A DNA stretch of 64,000 bases. Origin: Pseudomonas sp. LD120. Its GTDB lineage: Bacteria > Pseudomonadota > Gammaproteobacteria > Pseudomonadales > Pseudomonadaceae. Both the position numbers and the translations under genes were made by a program. This document shows, in pieces, positions 40,974 to 48,771 of this stretch. The stretch covers positions 1,674,001 to 1,738,000 of the forward strand of contig NZ_WVHL01000005.1 of the NCBI RefSeq assembly GCF_009861525.1. The letters run 5' to 3'. Numbering within the stretch: position 1 is the stretch's first letter; every line of letters begins with the position of its first letter. The notes under the pieces are model-generated. The model saw only the letters and a program-made list of their open reading frames with translations, did not search any database and was not told where the DNA came from.

Positions 40974-42059
40974 ATGGAATTTATTGAGAAACTAACCAGT
41001 CTCGCTGCCAAGGTGCGTTTGCAGGGGGCCGCTATTCAAACCGAAGAGGCCACGAAGAACGCTTTAGTCATGCCTTTTATCAGTACGGTTCTGGGATATG
41101 ACGTATTCGATCCCATGGAGGTGACTCCCGAATTCGTCTGCGATGTGGGAACCAAGAAAGGCGAAAAGATTGATTACGCGATTATGAAAGAAGGCGAAGT
41201 ACAGATACTCATCGAGTGCAAGAAAATCGGTGAGCCGTTGCATATCAATCATGCCTCGCAGTTGTTTCGTTACTTCCATGTCACTAGCGCACGTATTTCC
41301 ATTCTTACCAATGGCCAGGTCTACAAGTTTTTCACTGATCTGGATGCACCGAACAAGATGGATGAAAAACCCTTCCTCGAGCTGGATCTTCTGGACATTG
41401 ACGAGTACTCGGTTCCCGAACTGATCAAGCTGACCAAGTCGGCATTCGACGTCGACTCGATTCTCAGCGCGGCTGGTGAGCTGAAGTACGTCAGTCAGAT
41501 CAAGAAGGTCATGGCTGTCCAGGTCAACAAGCCTGATGACGACTTCGTGAAAGTTTTCGCATCACGGGTTTACGAGGGCGTGATCACGCAAAAAGTGCGT
41601 GAGCAATTTTTTGAGCTGACCCGCAAAGCCCTTGGGCAGTTTCTCAACGAACAGATCAATGAACGCCTCAAGTCGGCAATGAGCGGCGCTAACCAGATGG
41701 TGGTTCCTCAACCATCGGCCTCTATCAACGAAGCGGCGGCGACTAATGATGAAAACCGCCCGGATGAGAAAATCTTTACGACGTTGGAAGAGCTTGAGGG
41801 GTATCACATCGTGCGTGCTTTGGTGCGCTCGGTGGTCGATGCCAAGCGTATTGTTCAACGAGATACGCAGAGCTATTTCGGCATATTGCTCGACGATAAC
41901 AATCGCAAGCCCATTTGCCGTTTGCATTTCAATCGAGCTCAGAAATACATCGGTATTTTTGACCAGGACAAAGTCGAGACTCGTCACCCGATCAATTCCA
42001 TTGATGAAATCTACGAATATTCAGAGCACCTGAAGAAAACTGTGGGTTATTACGAATAG
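40974..42059 (+). CDS. Solitary HsdR_N-type restriction endonuclease-like protein
   Basis: 361 residues. The N-terminal 150 residues follow the type I restriction HsdR nuclease module: EEATKNALVMPFISTVLGYDVFDP, then EKIDYAIM and VQILIECKK, giving the D...ExK residues of the PD-(D/E)xK fold, and ISILTNGQVYKFF. There is no helicase domain, and no hsdM or hsdS gene nearby. The C-terminal 90 residues (IVRALVRSVVDAKRIVQRDTQ onward) form a second domain found with such nucleases. Codon use is AT-richer than its neighbours, which suggests acquisition by transfer. Role in defence or repair is inference. Confidence 0.78.
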   Translation: MEFIEKLTSLAAKVRLQGAAIQTEEATKNALVMPFISTVLGYDVFDPMEVTPEFVCDVGTKKGEKIDYAIMKEGEVQILIECKKIGEPLHINHASQLFRYFHVTSARISILTNGQVYKFFTDLDAPNKMDEKPFLELDLLDIDEYSVPELIKLTKSAFDVDSILSAAGELKYVSQIKKVMAVQVNKPDDDFVKVFASRVYEGVITQKVREQFFELTRKALGQFLNEQINERLKSAMSGANQMVVPQPSASINEAAATNDENRPDEKIFTTLEELEGYHIVRALVRSVVDAKRIVQRDTQSYFGILLDDNNRKPICRLHFNRAQKYIGIFDQDKVETRHPINSIDEIYEYSEHLKKTVGYYE

Positions 42060-42136
42060 GCGACGTGCTCGACAAAACGCCCTGGCCGTGGAACCGATGA
42101 CCGCTGCCCCGTCGCGTTCATGCCGTGCTGGCAAGA

Positions 42137-42149
42137 GGGGGGGGGGGGG
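42137..42149 (+). repeat. Homopolymer of 13 G residues
   Basis: An uninterrupted run of 13 G lies 80 bp before the GNAT gene start. The run falls inside an open leader frame that continues into that gene. Such tracts are prone to slipped-strand length change and to sequencing error. Confidence 0.9.
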
Positions 42150-42228
42150 CAGCCCCAGGCTTGCGAGTGCTGTGGAAGCGGGTCAGCGCGACAGGGCGCA
42201 GGCGTCGGGAGGCTTACGGAGGTCGTGC

Positions 42229-43002
42229 ATGACAGGTTCAGCCAGGGCTTCGGTCATTGATCTGTATCACCAGGCGGAGGAAGACTTCTTCGTCTCCATT
42301 TCCCAGTTCTATCGATGTTTCGGTCCCGAGCTGAGCGCCTACTGCACAGGGGTCGAGGCCAGTAGCCTGAACCTGTTGATGATGAACAACTGCGGTGTCG
42401 ACAGCGCTGAGCGGTTGGCCGAAGGCCTGGCCTTTATCCGGCGCCACGGCGTGCCGTTTTGTGTGGTGGTGCCGGATGCGCAGGTGTCGCAGGTCAGTGA
42501 ACTGTTGCAACAGCAGCACTTGCTGCCGTCGGACAAGACCACCTGCATGCAGCTCGATCTGGCGACTTATGTGCCCCGGCAGACGCCGCTTGCGCGGGTG
42601 GATATTCGTTGCACCGATCACTGTCTGGAGGATTGGGCGCAGCCGGTGGGCAGTGCCTTCGCGTCGCAAGGCAGCAGGATCGCCCAATACCTGGGGCGGC
42701 ATCGGGCGGCGTTGCAGGCCGGGCGGGCGTTGCGGCATTTCACCTTGTATGTCGATCAGCAGCCGGTGAGTGCATTGACCCTGTCGCGGGGGCCAGGGGT
42801 GGTACGGCTGGATGACATCGGCACCGTGCAGGCCTGGCAGGGCCGTGGTTACGCCACGGCGCTGATCCACTCCGTGCTGAGCATCGCCCAGGCCCAGGGC
42901 GCGCAAACTTGTGTGCTTGAAGCGTCCTTCGACGGCCTGTCGATCTATCACAAGGCCGGTTTCCAGCGTTTGTTCGACTACCGTACGTTCTGCCAACCGT
43001 GA
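42229..43002 (+). CDS. GNAT-family N-acetyltransferase with N-terminal extension
   Basis: 257 residues from the ATG at 42229, which has GGAGG seven bases upstream. The C-terminal half has the acetyl-CoA motif A as IGTVQAWQGRGYATALIHSVL and the motif B strand FDGLSIYHKAGFQRLF. The first 120 residues form a second, weaker GNAT-like half (CGVDSAERLAEGLAFIRRHGVPFCVVV), as in tandem GNAT proteins. The open frame runs back to 42088 through the 13-G tract, but the ribosome site favours 42229. Substrate unknown. Ends seven bases before the convergent AraC gene. Confidence 0.8.
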   Translation: MTGSARASVIDLYHQAEEDFFVSISQFYRCFGPELSAYCTGVEASSLNLLMMNNCGVDSAERLAEGLAFIRRHGVPFCVVVPDAQVSQVSELLQQQHLLPSDKTTCMQLDLATYVPRQTPLARVDIRCTDHCLEDWAQPVGSAFASQGSRIAQYLGRHRAALQAGRALRHFTLYVDQQPVSALTLSRGPGVVRLDDIGTVQAWQGRGYATALIHSVLSIAQAQGAQTCVLEASFDGLSIYHKAGFQRLFDYRTFCQP

Positions 43003-43009
43003 AGGCCGG

Positions 43010-43786
43010 TTAACGCAAGGCGTTCTGGCGGAACTGGCGCGGGCTGAGTCCGGTCAGGGCCTTGAACTGGCGACTGAAGGCGCTGTGGTCGGTGTAGCCG
43101 CATTGCAGGGCCACGTCGGTGATGGGTTCTTCGGTCAGCAGCAGGCGCGAAGCGTGTTCCAGGCGGGCCTTGTGAATCATCTGCCGGGGTGTCAGGTGGA
43201 AGATGCGTTTGCAGTAGCGTTCCAACTGAGCGATGGACAGGTTGGCGATGCGGGTCAGGTCTTCCAGGCGAATGGCTTCGCTGTAGTGCTCGCGGATATA
43301 CCGATCCACCGCCGCCAGGCGTTCATAGGCCGGGTGGGTGTCCCGGGCCGCTTGCAGGTCCAGGGAGATGCCGGCCATGCCGATGATTTCGCCGTCGTGC
43401 CCATGCAACGGCAGTTTGTGGGTCAGGCACCAACCGGGTTCACGGCTGCCGTACAGGTGCAACTCCAATTGCCCTTTGAGGGTGATGCCCTGATGCAGCA
43501 CGCGCTGGTCCTGCTCGGTATAGACCGGGCCGAGCAGTGCCGGAAAGACCTCGGCCGAGGTCTTGCCCAACAGTGGACGAATGTTCTTGAAGCCACAGCG
43601 CTGGGCCAGGGTCAGGTTGGCGATCAGGTAGCGTGCCTGCAGGTCTTTGATGAAGAACACCGCGCTGGGGATGCAGTCCAGCAGCGGTGTGATCGGTGCC
43701 ATGTTGGCCAGCAGGCTGTTGATGTCGTGGGGGGAATGGGCGGCGATGGCCCGAGGCAAGTGAGGGAGCTGTGCGCTATCGATCAT
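43010..43786 (-). CDS. AraC-family regulator with PAS-like sensor (probable hydroxyproline-locus activator)
   Basis: 258 residues: a PAS/PAS_4-like N-terminal domain (about 30-150; LLDCIPSAVFFIKDLQARYLIAN, GIIGMAGISLDL-type core) and a C-terminal AraC double helix-turn-helix (about 160-255; RLEDLTRIANLSIAQLERYCKRIFHLTPRQMIHKARL, then DVALQCGYTDHSAFSRQFKALTGLSPRQFR). It is the last gene in the minus-strand direction of the hydroxyproline locus, 109 nt after the oxidoreductase gene. An AraC-type regulator (LhpR) controls the equivalent genes in P. aeruginosa (from memory). Confidence 0.85.
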   Translation of the reverse strand: MIDSAQLPHLPRAIAAHSPHDINSLLANMAPITPLLDCIPSAVFFIKDLQARYLIANLTLAQRCGFKNIRPLLGKTSAEVFPALLGPVYTEQDQRVLHQGITLKGQLELHLYGSREPGWCLTHKLPLHGHDGEIIGMAGISLDLQAARDTHPAYERLAAVDRYIREHYSEAIRLEDLTRIANLSIAQLERYCKRIFHLTPRQMIHKARLEHASRLLLTEEPITDVALQCGYTDHSAFSRQFKALTGLSPRQFRQNALR

Positions 43787-43894
43787 CGTCGGCCTCTCTC
43801 TGGGGGGCTTGGGGGATGGATCTGTGTCGATAAAGCCTGGGCAGTGAAGGGGGGCAAGCGTTTGGCGATTACCGGCCTGGTCCGGCGCGGGGGT

Positions 43895-45163
43895 TTAGTC
43901 TGCCGTGTCGTGCGCTGGAGTGTCGAGCATCAAGGTGGCAACGCGGGCAGGCACCAGCGGTGTGCGCGGCGGGGCCGGCGGCCAATGGAACAGGCGTTGC
44001 GCGGCGTTGGCGCAGATTCGTCCCTGGCAGGCGCCCATGCCGCAACGGCTGTGCAACTTGGCCGTGGACCAGTCGGCGGCTGCGGCGACCGCCGCGTAGG
44101 GTACGTCTTCGCAACGACACAGCAGAGTATCCGCTTGGGCCAGTTTGAGAATCTCTGGCCGCAGTTCGAAGTGTTTGTGCAGTTGCTCGGCAAAGTGTTG
44201 CCAGTGGCGGCGCTGCTGGATCAACGCAGCGGCGCGATCCTCCTGGCCGGTGGCCACACAGCCGGCGATCTGGCCTTCGATCAACGCCAGTTCACTGCCG
44301 CCGATGCCGGTGCATTCACCGGCAGCGAAGACCTGGGGCAGGCTGCTGCGCTGCTGTTGATCGACGGCGACGGCGCCGTGTTCCAGGCGGCAACCCAGGT
44401 GGCTGGCCAAGCGGATGTTGGGCACCAGGCCGAAACCACAGGCCAGGTAATCGCAGGGGATCTCTTCGCTGCGCCGTCCCTGGCGGACCCGTACCGCTTC
44501 CAGGCGTTGCTCCCCCAAGGCTTGCTCTACATGGGCATTGCAGCGGTAGGCGGCAGTGACTAGGCGCAAGGCCTGGGCCAGCTTGTGCGGCCAACGCCAC
44601 AGTTGGCTGGCAAACCCCAGCAGTGAGGTCGCCGTCGCTTGTTCCGCGACGCGGACCACGCGGGCACCGGCCTGACGTGCGCTGGCGGCGCTGGCCAGCA
44701 GTAACGGTCCGCTGCCGGCGATCACCAAGGATTTGCCGGCCACCTGCAGGCCGTTTTTCAGCAGCGCTTGCAGACCGCCGGCACCCGTGACGCCGGGCAG
44801 GGTCCACCCCGGAAAGGGCAGCAGCAGCTCTTGGGCGCCGCAGCACAGAATCAACTGGGCAAAGTCCACCTGCCAGGCGTGCCGGGCGTCTTCGAGCAAC
44901 AGGCGGTGAGGTCCCTGGGCCGAGACGATGCGGGTGGCGCTGAGGTAGCGCACCGCCGGATGCCGCAGGACGTTGAAGCGTTCGGCCGCCGTCTTGGTCG
45001 GGGGATGCTGCGGCCCGTGGCGCCAGATCTGGCCGCCGGGGCGCGGGTTGTCATCGATCACCAGGATTGACTCGCAGTGCTGGCTGGCGGCCTGAGCGGC
45101 GGCGAGCCCCGCTGGCCCGCTGCCAACAATCACGATCTGGCAGTGCAGGCGCTGGACCTTCAT
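43895..45163 (-). CDS. FAD/NAD(P)-dependent oxidoreductase subunit of D-hydroxyproline dehydrogenase
   Basis: 422 residues. Rossmann FAD motif IVIVGSGPAGLAAAQAA at the N-terminus, a second dinucleotide motif VIAGSGPLLLASA in the middle, and a C-terminal BFD-like [2Fe-2S] module (LLCRCEDVPY ... SRCGMGACQGRIC). This matches the HcnB/SoxA-type alpha subunit of heteromeric amino-acid dehydrogenases, which passes electrons with a small ferredoxin-like subunit and a DadA-like subunit. Its start overlaps the ferredoxin-like gene by four bases. Part of the minus-strand hydroxyproline operon. Confidence 0.87.
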   Translation of the reverse strand: MKVQRLHCQIVIVGSGPAGLAAAQAASQHCESILVIDDNPRPGGQIWRHGPQHPPTKTAAERFNVLRHPAVRYLSATRIVSAQGPHRLLLEDARHAWQVDFAQLILCCGAQELLLPFPGWTLPGVTGAGGLQALLKNGLQVAGKSLVIAGSGPLLLASAASARQAGARVVRVAEQATATSLLGFASQLWRWPHKLAQALRLVTAAYRCNAHVEQALGEQRLEAVRVRQGRRSEEIPCDYLACGFGLVPNIRLASHLGCRLEHGAVAVDQQQRSSLPQVFAAGECTGIGGSELALIEGQIAGCVATGQEDRAAALIQQRRHWQHFAEQLHKHFELRPEILKLAQADTLLCRCEDVPYAAVAAAADWSTAKLHSRCGMGACQGRICANAAQRLFHWPPAPPRTPLVPARVATLMLDTPAHDTAD

Positions 45164-45393
45164 TGGCTGCGCTCCACCCGCATGCCGTCCCGGCACAGGG
45201 TCTGGCAGGCCAGTTGGCGCTGCCCGTCGATGGTCATGCGGCATTCCTGGCAGATGCCCATGCCGCACAAGGGCGTGCGAGGCTGTCCGCTGCACGAGGT
45301 GCGGGTCCGCGGGTCGCCGCTGGCGGCCACGGCGGCGGCGACACTCAGGCCGCTGGCGACATCCAGGGCCTCTTGATCCAGGTAGATGATCAT
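45160..45393 (-). CDS. Small (2Fe-2S)-binding subunit of D-hydroxyproline dehydrogenase
   Basis: 77 residues of the SoxA-N/HcnA type: a ferredoxin-like fold with cluster cysteines in PLCGMGICQECRMTI and QLACQTLC. It overlaps both neighbours by four bases (stop of the flavoprotein upstream and start of the FAD/NAD(P) subunit downstream), so the three dehydrogenase subunits are translated as a unit. It would relay electrons between the flavins. Confidence 0.87.
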   Translation of the reverse strand: MIIYLDQEALDVASGLSVAAAVAASGDPRTRTSCSGQPRTPLCGMGICQECRMTIDGQRQLACQTLCRDGMRVERSQ

Positions 45394-46511
45394 CGGGTGT
45401 CTCCTCTCAGGTCGGTGAAGCGTTCAGGCAGATAGGGGCGCGGGTCGATCGCCGGGCGTTCGCCCAAGATCAGGTCCACCAGCAATCGCGCGCTGCCGGG
45501 GGCGGTGGTCACGCCCAGGCCTTCATGGCCGACCGCCAGCCACAGGCCTGGCTGTTGCGGGTGCTGGCCGAGGATCGGCAGGCCGTCGGGGGTGGCGGCG
45601 CGAAAGCCGGTCCAGGCACGGATGCCGTTGAGCTGCGCCAACGGAGGCAGGTACGCCACCGCGCGGCGCAGCATCGGCGCCAGCACGGTCGGGTCGACTT
45701 CGGGGTCGAGGGTGTCGAACTGCCGGGACGAGCCAATCAGCAACTGGCCGGTGGGGCGCGGCTGGACATTGAACGCCACCGAGGTGCCGTCGCTGGCATG
45801 GGCGCTGGCGGCGTAACCCAGTTCCACCAGTTGATGGCTGAGCGGTTGCGGGTAGCGATCGGTGATCAGCAGGTGGCCTTTTTTCGGCCGCAGGGGCAGG
45901 GCTGGCACCAGCGCCTGGGCTCCTAGTCCATTGGCCAGCAACACCCTGGGGGCATGCAGCACCTGGCCGTCGTCGAGTGCTACTTGATCGCCGGCAACGC
46001 CCTGCACCGTTGCCGCTTGGCGGCTGATCAGCGGGTTGTCGCTGAGCAGCCAGTGAGCCGTGGCCGGGGCGTAGAGAATGCCGTCACCGGGGACCTTCAA
46101 GGCGCCGCCCAGGCCCTGGCGCAGCATTGGTTCCAGGGCCGCCAGTTGCTGGCCATCGAGCAGTTGGCCGGCGACGCCGTGCTCGGCCAGGGTCTGTTGC
46201 TTGACCCGCGCCAGGTCCATTTCCGCGCCGTCGGCAGCCAGCCACAAGGTGCCGCAGTTGCGGTAGGCGCAAGCAGGTGGCAGTTGCTCGCGAATCTGCC
46301 GCCAGAGGCCGATGGAGTAGTGACTCAGGGCCAACTCCGCGGGGTTGTCGTCCATTGCCACCAGATGCCCCATACCGGCCCCGGTGGCGCCGCCACGGGC
46401 ATCGTCGAGCACTTGCACCCGCAAGCCGCGGCCGGCCAGCGCGTGAGCGCAGGCCGCGCCGATGATGCCGGCGCCGACCACGATCACGTCGACCTCGGGC
46501 TGCCCCTTCAC
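45390..46511 (-). CDS. DadA-like FAD-dependent D-hydroxyproline dehydrogenase subunit
   Basis: 373 residues from a GTG at 46511 that overlaps the epimerase stop (GTGA); the open sequence further upstream is inside the epimerase. FAD motif VDVIVVGAGIIGAACAHALAGRG, a GGATGAGMGHLV loop and the C-terminal WTGFRAATPDGLPILG...VGHEGLGVTTAP signature of D-amino-acid dehydrogenases. It should oxidise cis-4-hydroxy-D-proline to 1-pyrroline-4-hydroxy-2-carboxylate. Symbols used for these subunits differ between species, so none is given. Confidence 0.87.
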   Translation of the reverse strand: MKGQPEVDVIVVGAGIIGAACAHALAGRGLRVQVLDDARGGATGAGMGHLVAMDDNPAELALSHYSIGLWRQIREQLPPACAYRNCGTLWLAADGAEMDLARVKQQTLAEHGVAGQLLDGQQLAALEPMLRQGLGGALKVPGDGILYAPATAHWLLSDNPLISRQAATVQGVAGDQVALDDGQVLHAPRVLLANGLGAQALVPALPLRPKKGHLLITDRYPQPLSHQLVELGYAASAHASDGTSVAFNVQPRPTGQLLIGSSRQFDTLDPEVDPTVLAPMLRRAVAYLPPLAQLNGIRAWTGFRAATPDGLPILGQHPQQPGLWLAVGHEGLGVTTAPGSARLLVDLILGERPAIDPRPYLPERFTDLRGDTR

Positions 46512-47440
46512 GAGCCGATGCCCCAGGCGAACGGATCGCTGTCGTCCAGCAGCAGGGTGGCTTCGGCGCTGATGTGGGCGCTGCCGCGAAGGGTGGGGAT
46601 GATCTGTTCGCCGAGGCGCTCGTAGTGCGCGCTGAACTGACTGCCGATGACACTGGCCTGGCGCCAGGTCTGTCCCGGGGCGAGTTTGCCGTCGGCCGCC
46701 AGACACGCCAGCTTGGCGCTGGTGCCGGTGCCGCAAGGCGAGCGGTCGTAGGCTTTGCCGGGGCAGAGCACGAAGTTGCGGCTGTCGGCCTGGTGGTCGC
46801 TGGCGAACAGTTCGATGTGGTCAATGAGCTCGCCGCCGGCACCGGTGATGCCGGCGTGTTCGAGGGCTTGGCGCACGCTCAAGGTGTAGTGGGTCAGGGC
46901 TTCGACGTTGTCCAGGGCAAGGCGCTGGCCATGATCGCTGATCAGGAAGAACCAGTTGCCGCCCCAGGCAATGTCCCCCTTCACCGTGCTGCGGTCCGCC
47001 AGTTGCACGCTGATCTGGCTGCGGTAGCGATAGGCTGCGACATTGCGCACGCTCACCGACAGGTCGTCGTGCAGGGTGGCTTGCACCGTGCCCACGGGGG
47101 TTTCGATGCGGTGCACGCCACAACCGATGCGCCCCAGGTGATACAGCGAACGCACCAGGCCGATGGTGCCGTGGCCGCACATGCCCAGGTAGCCGCTGTT
47201 GTTGAAGAAGATCACGCCGGCACAGGCATCGCTGGCTTGCGGCTGGCACAGCAGTGCGCCCACCACTACCTCGCTGCCCCGGGGTTCGAGCACGCAAGCG
47301 CGGCGCCACTGATCGTGCTGGCTGCGCAGAGTGTGCAGGCGGTCGGCCATGGATCCAGGGCCCAGATCGGGAAAACCGTCGATGACCAGGCGGGTGGGTT
47401 CCCCCCCGGTGTGGGAGTCGATCACGGTTATTTTTTTCAT
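46508..47440 (-). CDS. 4-hydroxyproline 2-epimerase
   Basis: 310-residue member of the proline racemase family. Both catalytic cysteines are present: C88 in GYLGMCGHGT and C236 in DRSPCGTGT. Two Cys distinguish epimerase/racemase activity from the Thr-containing dehydratases. It converts trans-4-hydroxy-L-proline to cis-4-hydroxy-D-proline, the first step. GAGGTG stands six bases before the ATG. It heads the minus-strand operon and diverges from the deaminase gene across 265 bp with a long-spaced inverted repeat. Called lhpA or hypE in other species. Confidence 0.92.
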   Translation of the reverse strand: MKKITVIDSHTGGEPTRLVIDGFPDLGPGSMADRLHTLRSQHDQWRRACVLEPRGSEVVVGALLCQPQASDACAGVIFFNNSGYLGMCGHGTIGLVRSLYHLGRIGCGVHRIETPVGTVQATLHDDLSVSVRNVAAYRYRSQISVQLADRSTVKGDIAWGGNWFFLISDHGQRLALDNVEALTHYTLSVRQALEHAGITGAGGELIDHIELFASDHQADSRNFVLCPGKAYDRSPCGTGTSAKLACLAADGKLAPGQTWRQASVIGSQFSAHYERLGEQIIPTLRGSAHISAEATLLLDDSDPFAWGIGS

Positions 47441-47518
47441 GTTGGCACCTCAGCCAAGGGAGCTACAGAGTGGCCTTGGCGGCGCGCCCGTCGCTTGTGG
47501 GTTTTCGCTGCCGCAGAT

Positions 47519-47600
47519 GACGAAATCGGCACAGTCGTGCCGGTGACCCTGGGGCCTGGGACTGAACGCGCAGGCGATTGGCGAATGTGCCGATTTCGTC
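47519..47600. promoter_or_regulatory. Perfect 15-bp inverted repeat in the hydroxyproline divergent promoter region
   Basis: GACGAAATCGGCACA at 47519-47533 reappears as its exact reverse complement at 47586-47600, 52 bp between arms and 67 bp centre to centre. Each arm sits toward one of the two divergent operons. The best explanation is a pair of binding sites for the AraC-type regulator (or one that loops DNA), because the long spacer makes a simple RNA hairpin less likely. Confidence 0.65.
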
Positions 47601-47705
47601 TCTTGCAGGGGGGAAAAGCTTCAAGCTGCAAGGGGGATAAAAGGCGAATCTGGTTTGCGCTTCCAACATTTGTCGGCCCGGCCGACCTCAAGCAAGGACC
47701 AGACC

Positions 47706-48626
47706 ATGAGCCGTAAAGCCATTCAATGGAGCGGTGTGTTCCCCGCCGTGACCACCCAATTCAAAGCCGATTTCTCGGTGGATCTACAGGCCACCCACAA
47801 CGTCATGCGCAACCTGGTGGACGATGGGGTGTCGGGCCTGGTGGTGTGTGGCACCGTGGGCGAAAACACCTCGTTGAGCACTGCGGAAAAACTCTCGGTG
47901 ATCGAAGTGGCCAAGGACGCCGCTGGCGGCCGGGTGCCGGTGATTGCCGGGATTGCCGAATTCACCACTGAGTTTGCCCGCAACACCGTGCGTGAGGCGG
48001 CCAAGGTCGGGGTCGACGGGGTGATGGTGATGCCCGCCCTGGTGTACTCGGCCAAGCCCCATGAAACCGCCGCGCATTTTCGCGCCGTGGCCAGCGGCAC
48101 CGACCTGCCGGTGATGGTTTACAACAACCCGCCGATCTACAAGAACGATGTCACCCCCGAGGTGCTGATCGCCCTGCAGGACTGCGAAAACATCGTCTGC
48201 TTCAAGGATTCGTCCGGCGATACCCGGCGCTTTATCGACCTGCGCAACGCCGTGGGTGATCGCTTCGTGCTGTTCGCCGGCCTTGATGACGTGGTGCTGG
48301 AAAGCGTTGCCGTGGGCGCCGAAGGCTGGGTTTCGGGCATGTCCGTGGCCTTTCCCAAAGAGGGCGCAACCCTGTTCCGCCTGGCCAAGGAAAAACGCTT
48401 CGAGGAAGCCCTGGCTCTGTACCACTGGTTCATGCCGCTGCTGCACCTGGATGCCCGCCCGGACCTGGTGCAATGCATCAAGCTCTGCGAAGAACTGGTA
48501 GGCCGTGGTTCGGCGCTTACCCGGCCACCGCGCCTGGCGTTGCAAGGCGCAACCCTGGCCGAGGTCAAGGCCATTGTCGCCAAGGCCCTGGCCACTCGCC
48601 CACGCCTGCCGGACGTTGTGCTGTAA
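47706..48626 (+). CDS. 1-pyrroline-4-hydroxy-2-carboxylate deaminase (DapA family)
   Basis: 306 residues from the ATG at 47706 (CAAGGA upstream). TIM-barrel DapA fold with Y139 (VYNNPP) and the Schiff-base K167 (CFKDSSGD). The GTVGENTSLS loop differs from true DapA. In hydroxyproline pathways this enzyme deaminates and dehydrates the pyrroline to alpha-ketoglutarate semialdehyde. The position beside epimerase, dehydrogenase and semialdehyde dehydrogenase genes makes this role much more likely than lysine synthesis. Confidence 0.88.
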   Translation: MSRKAIQWSGVFPAVTTQFKADFSVDLQATHNVMRNLVDDGVSGLVVCGTVGENTSLSTAEKLSVIEVAKDAAGGRVPVIAGIAEFTTEFARNTVREAAKVGVDGVMVMPALVYSAKPHETAAHFRAVASGTDLPVMVYNNPPIYKNDVTPEVLIALQDCENIVCFKDSSGDTRRFIDLRNAVGDRFVLFAGLDDVVLESVAVGAEGWVSGMSVAFPKEGATLFRLAKEKRFEEALALYHWFMPLLHLDARPDLVQCIKLCEELVGRGSALTRPPRLALQGATLAEVKAIVAKALATRPRLPDVVL

Positions 48627-48635
48627 GGGCCTGTC

Positions 48636-48658
48636 GGGCGCCCTGGGTGGGGGCGCCC
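48636..48658 (+). terminator. GC-rich hairpin between deaminase and permease genes
   Basis: GGGCGCCC (48636-48643) and GGGCGCCC (48651-48658) pair with a 7-nt loop; no T-run. May attenuate or protect the upstream message. Confidence 0.45.
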
Positions 48659-48771
48659 CTGCGGGAGACACCACGCGCAACACACGGGGGGCTTGCTGCC
48701 AGCGTCGGCAGGCCCGCCGACGTGACAGTTGATCTGCCTATTCCAATAACCTCAAAAAAAGGCGCAGCCCC

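Noticed and set aside
40974..42059. Part of a type I restriction-modification system
   Set aside because: No helicase domain, methylase or specificity gene is present around it.
42088..42228. Extension of the GNAT protein through the 13-G tract
   Set aside because: A strong GGAGG ribosome site points to 42229, and the leader peptide is low-complexity. Kept only as a finding.
42911..44563. A 550-codon frame spanning the GNAT end, the AraC gene and part of the dehydrogenase subunit gene
   Set aside because: Crosses three well-supported genes; composition is that of an antisense frame.
47706..48626. Lysine-biosynthetic DapA
   Set aside because: Loop sequence and neighbours fit the hydroxyproline-pathway deaminase.
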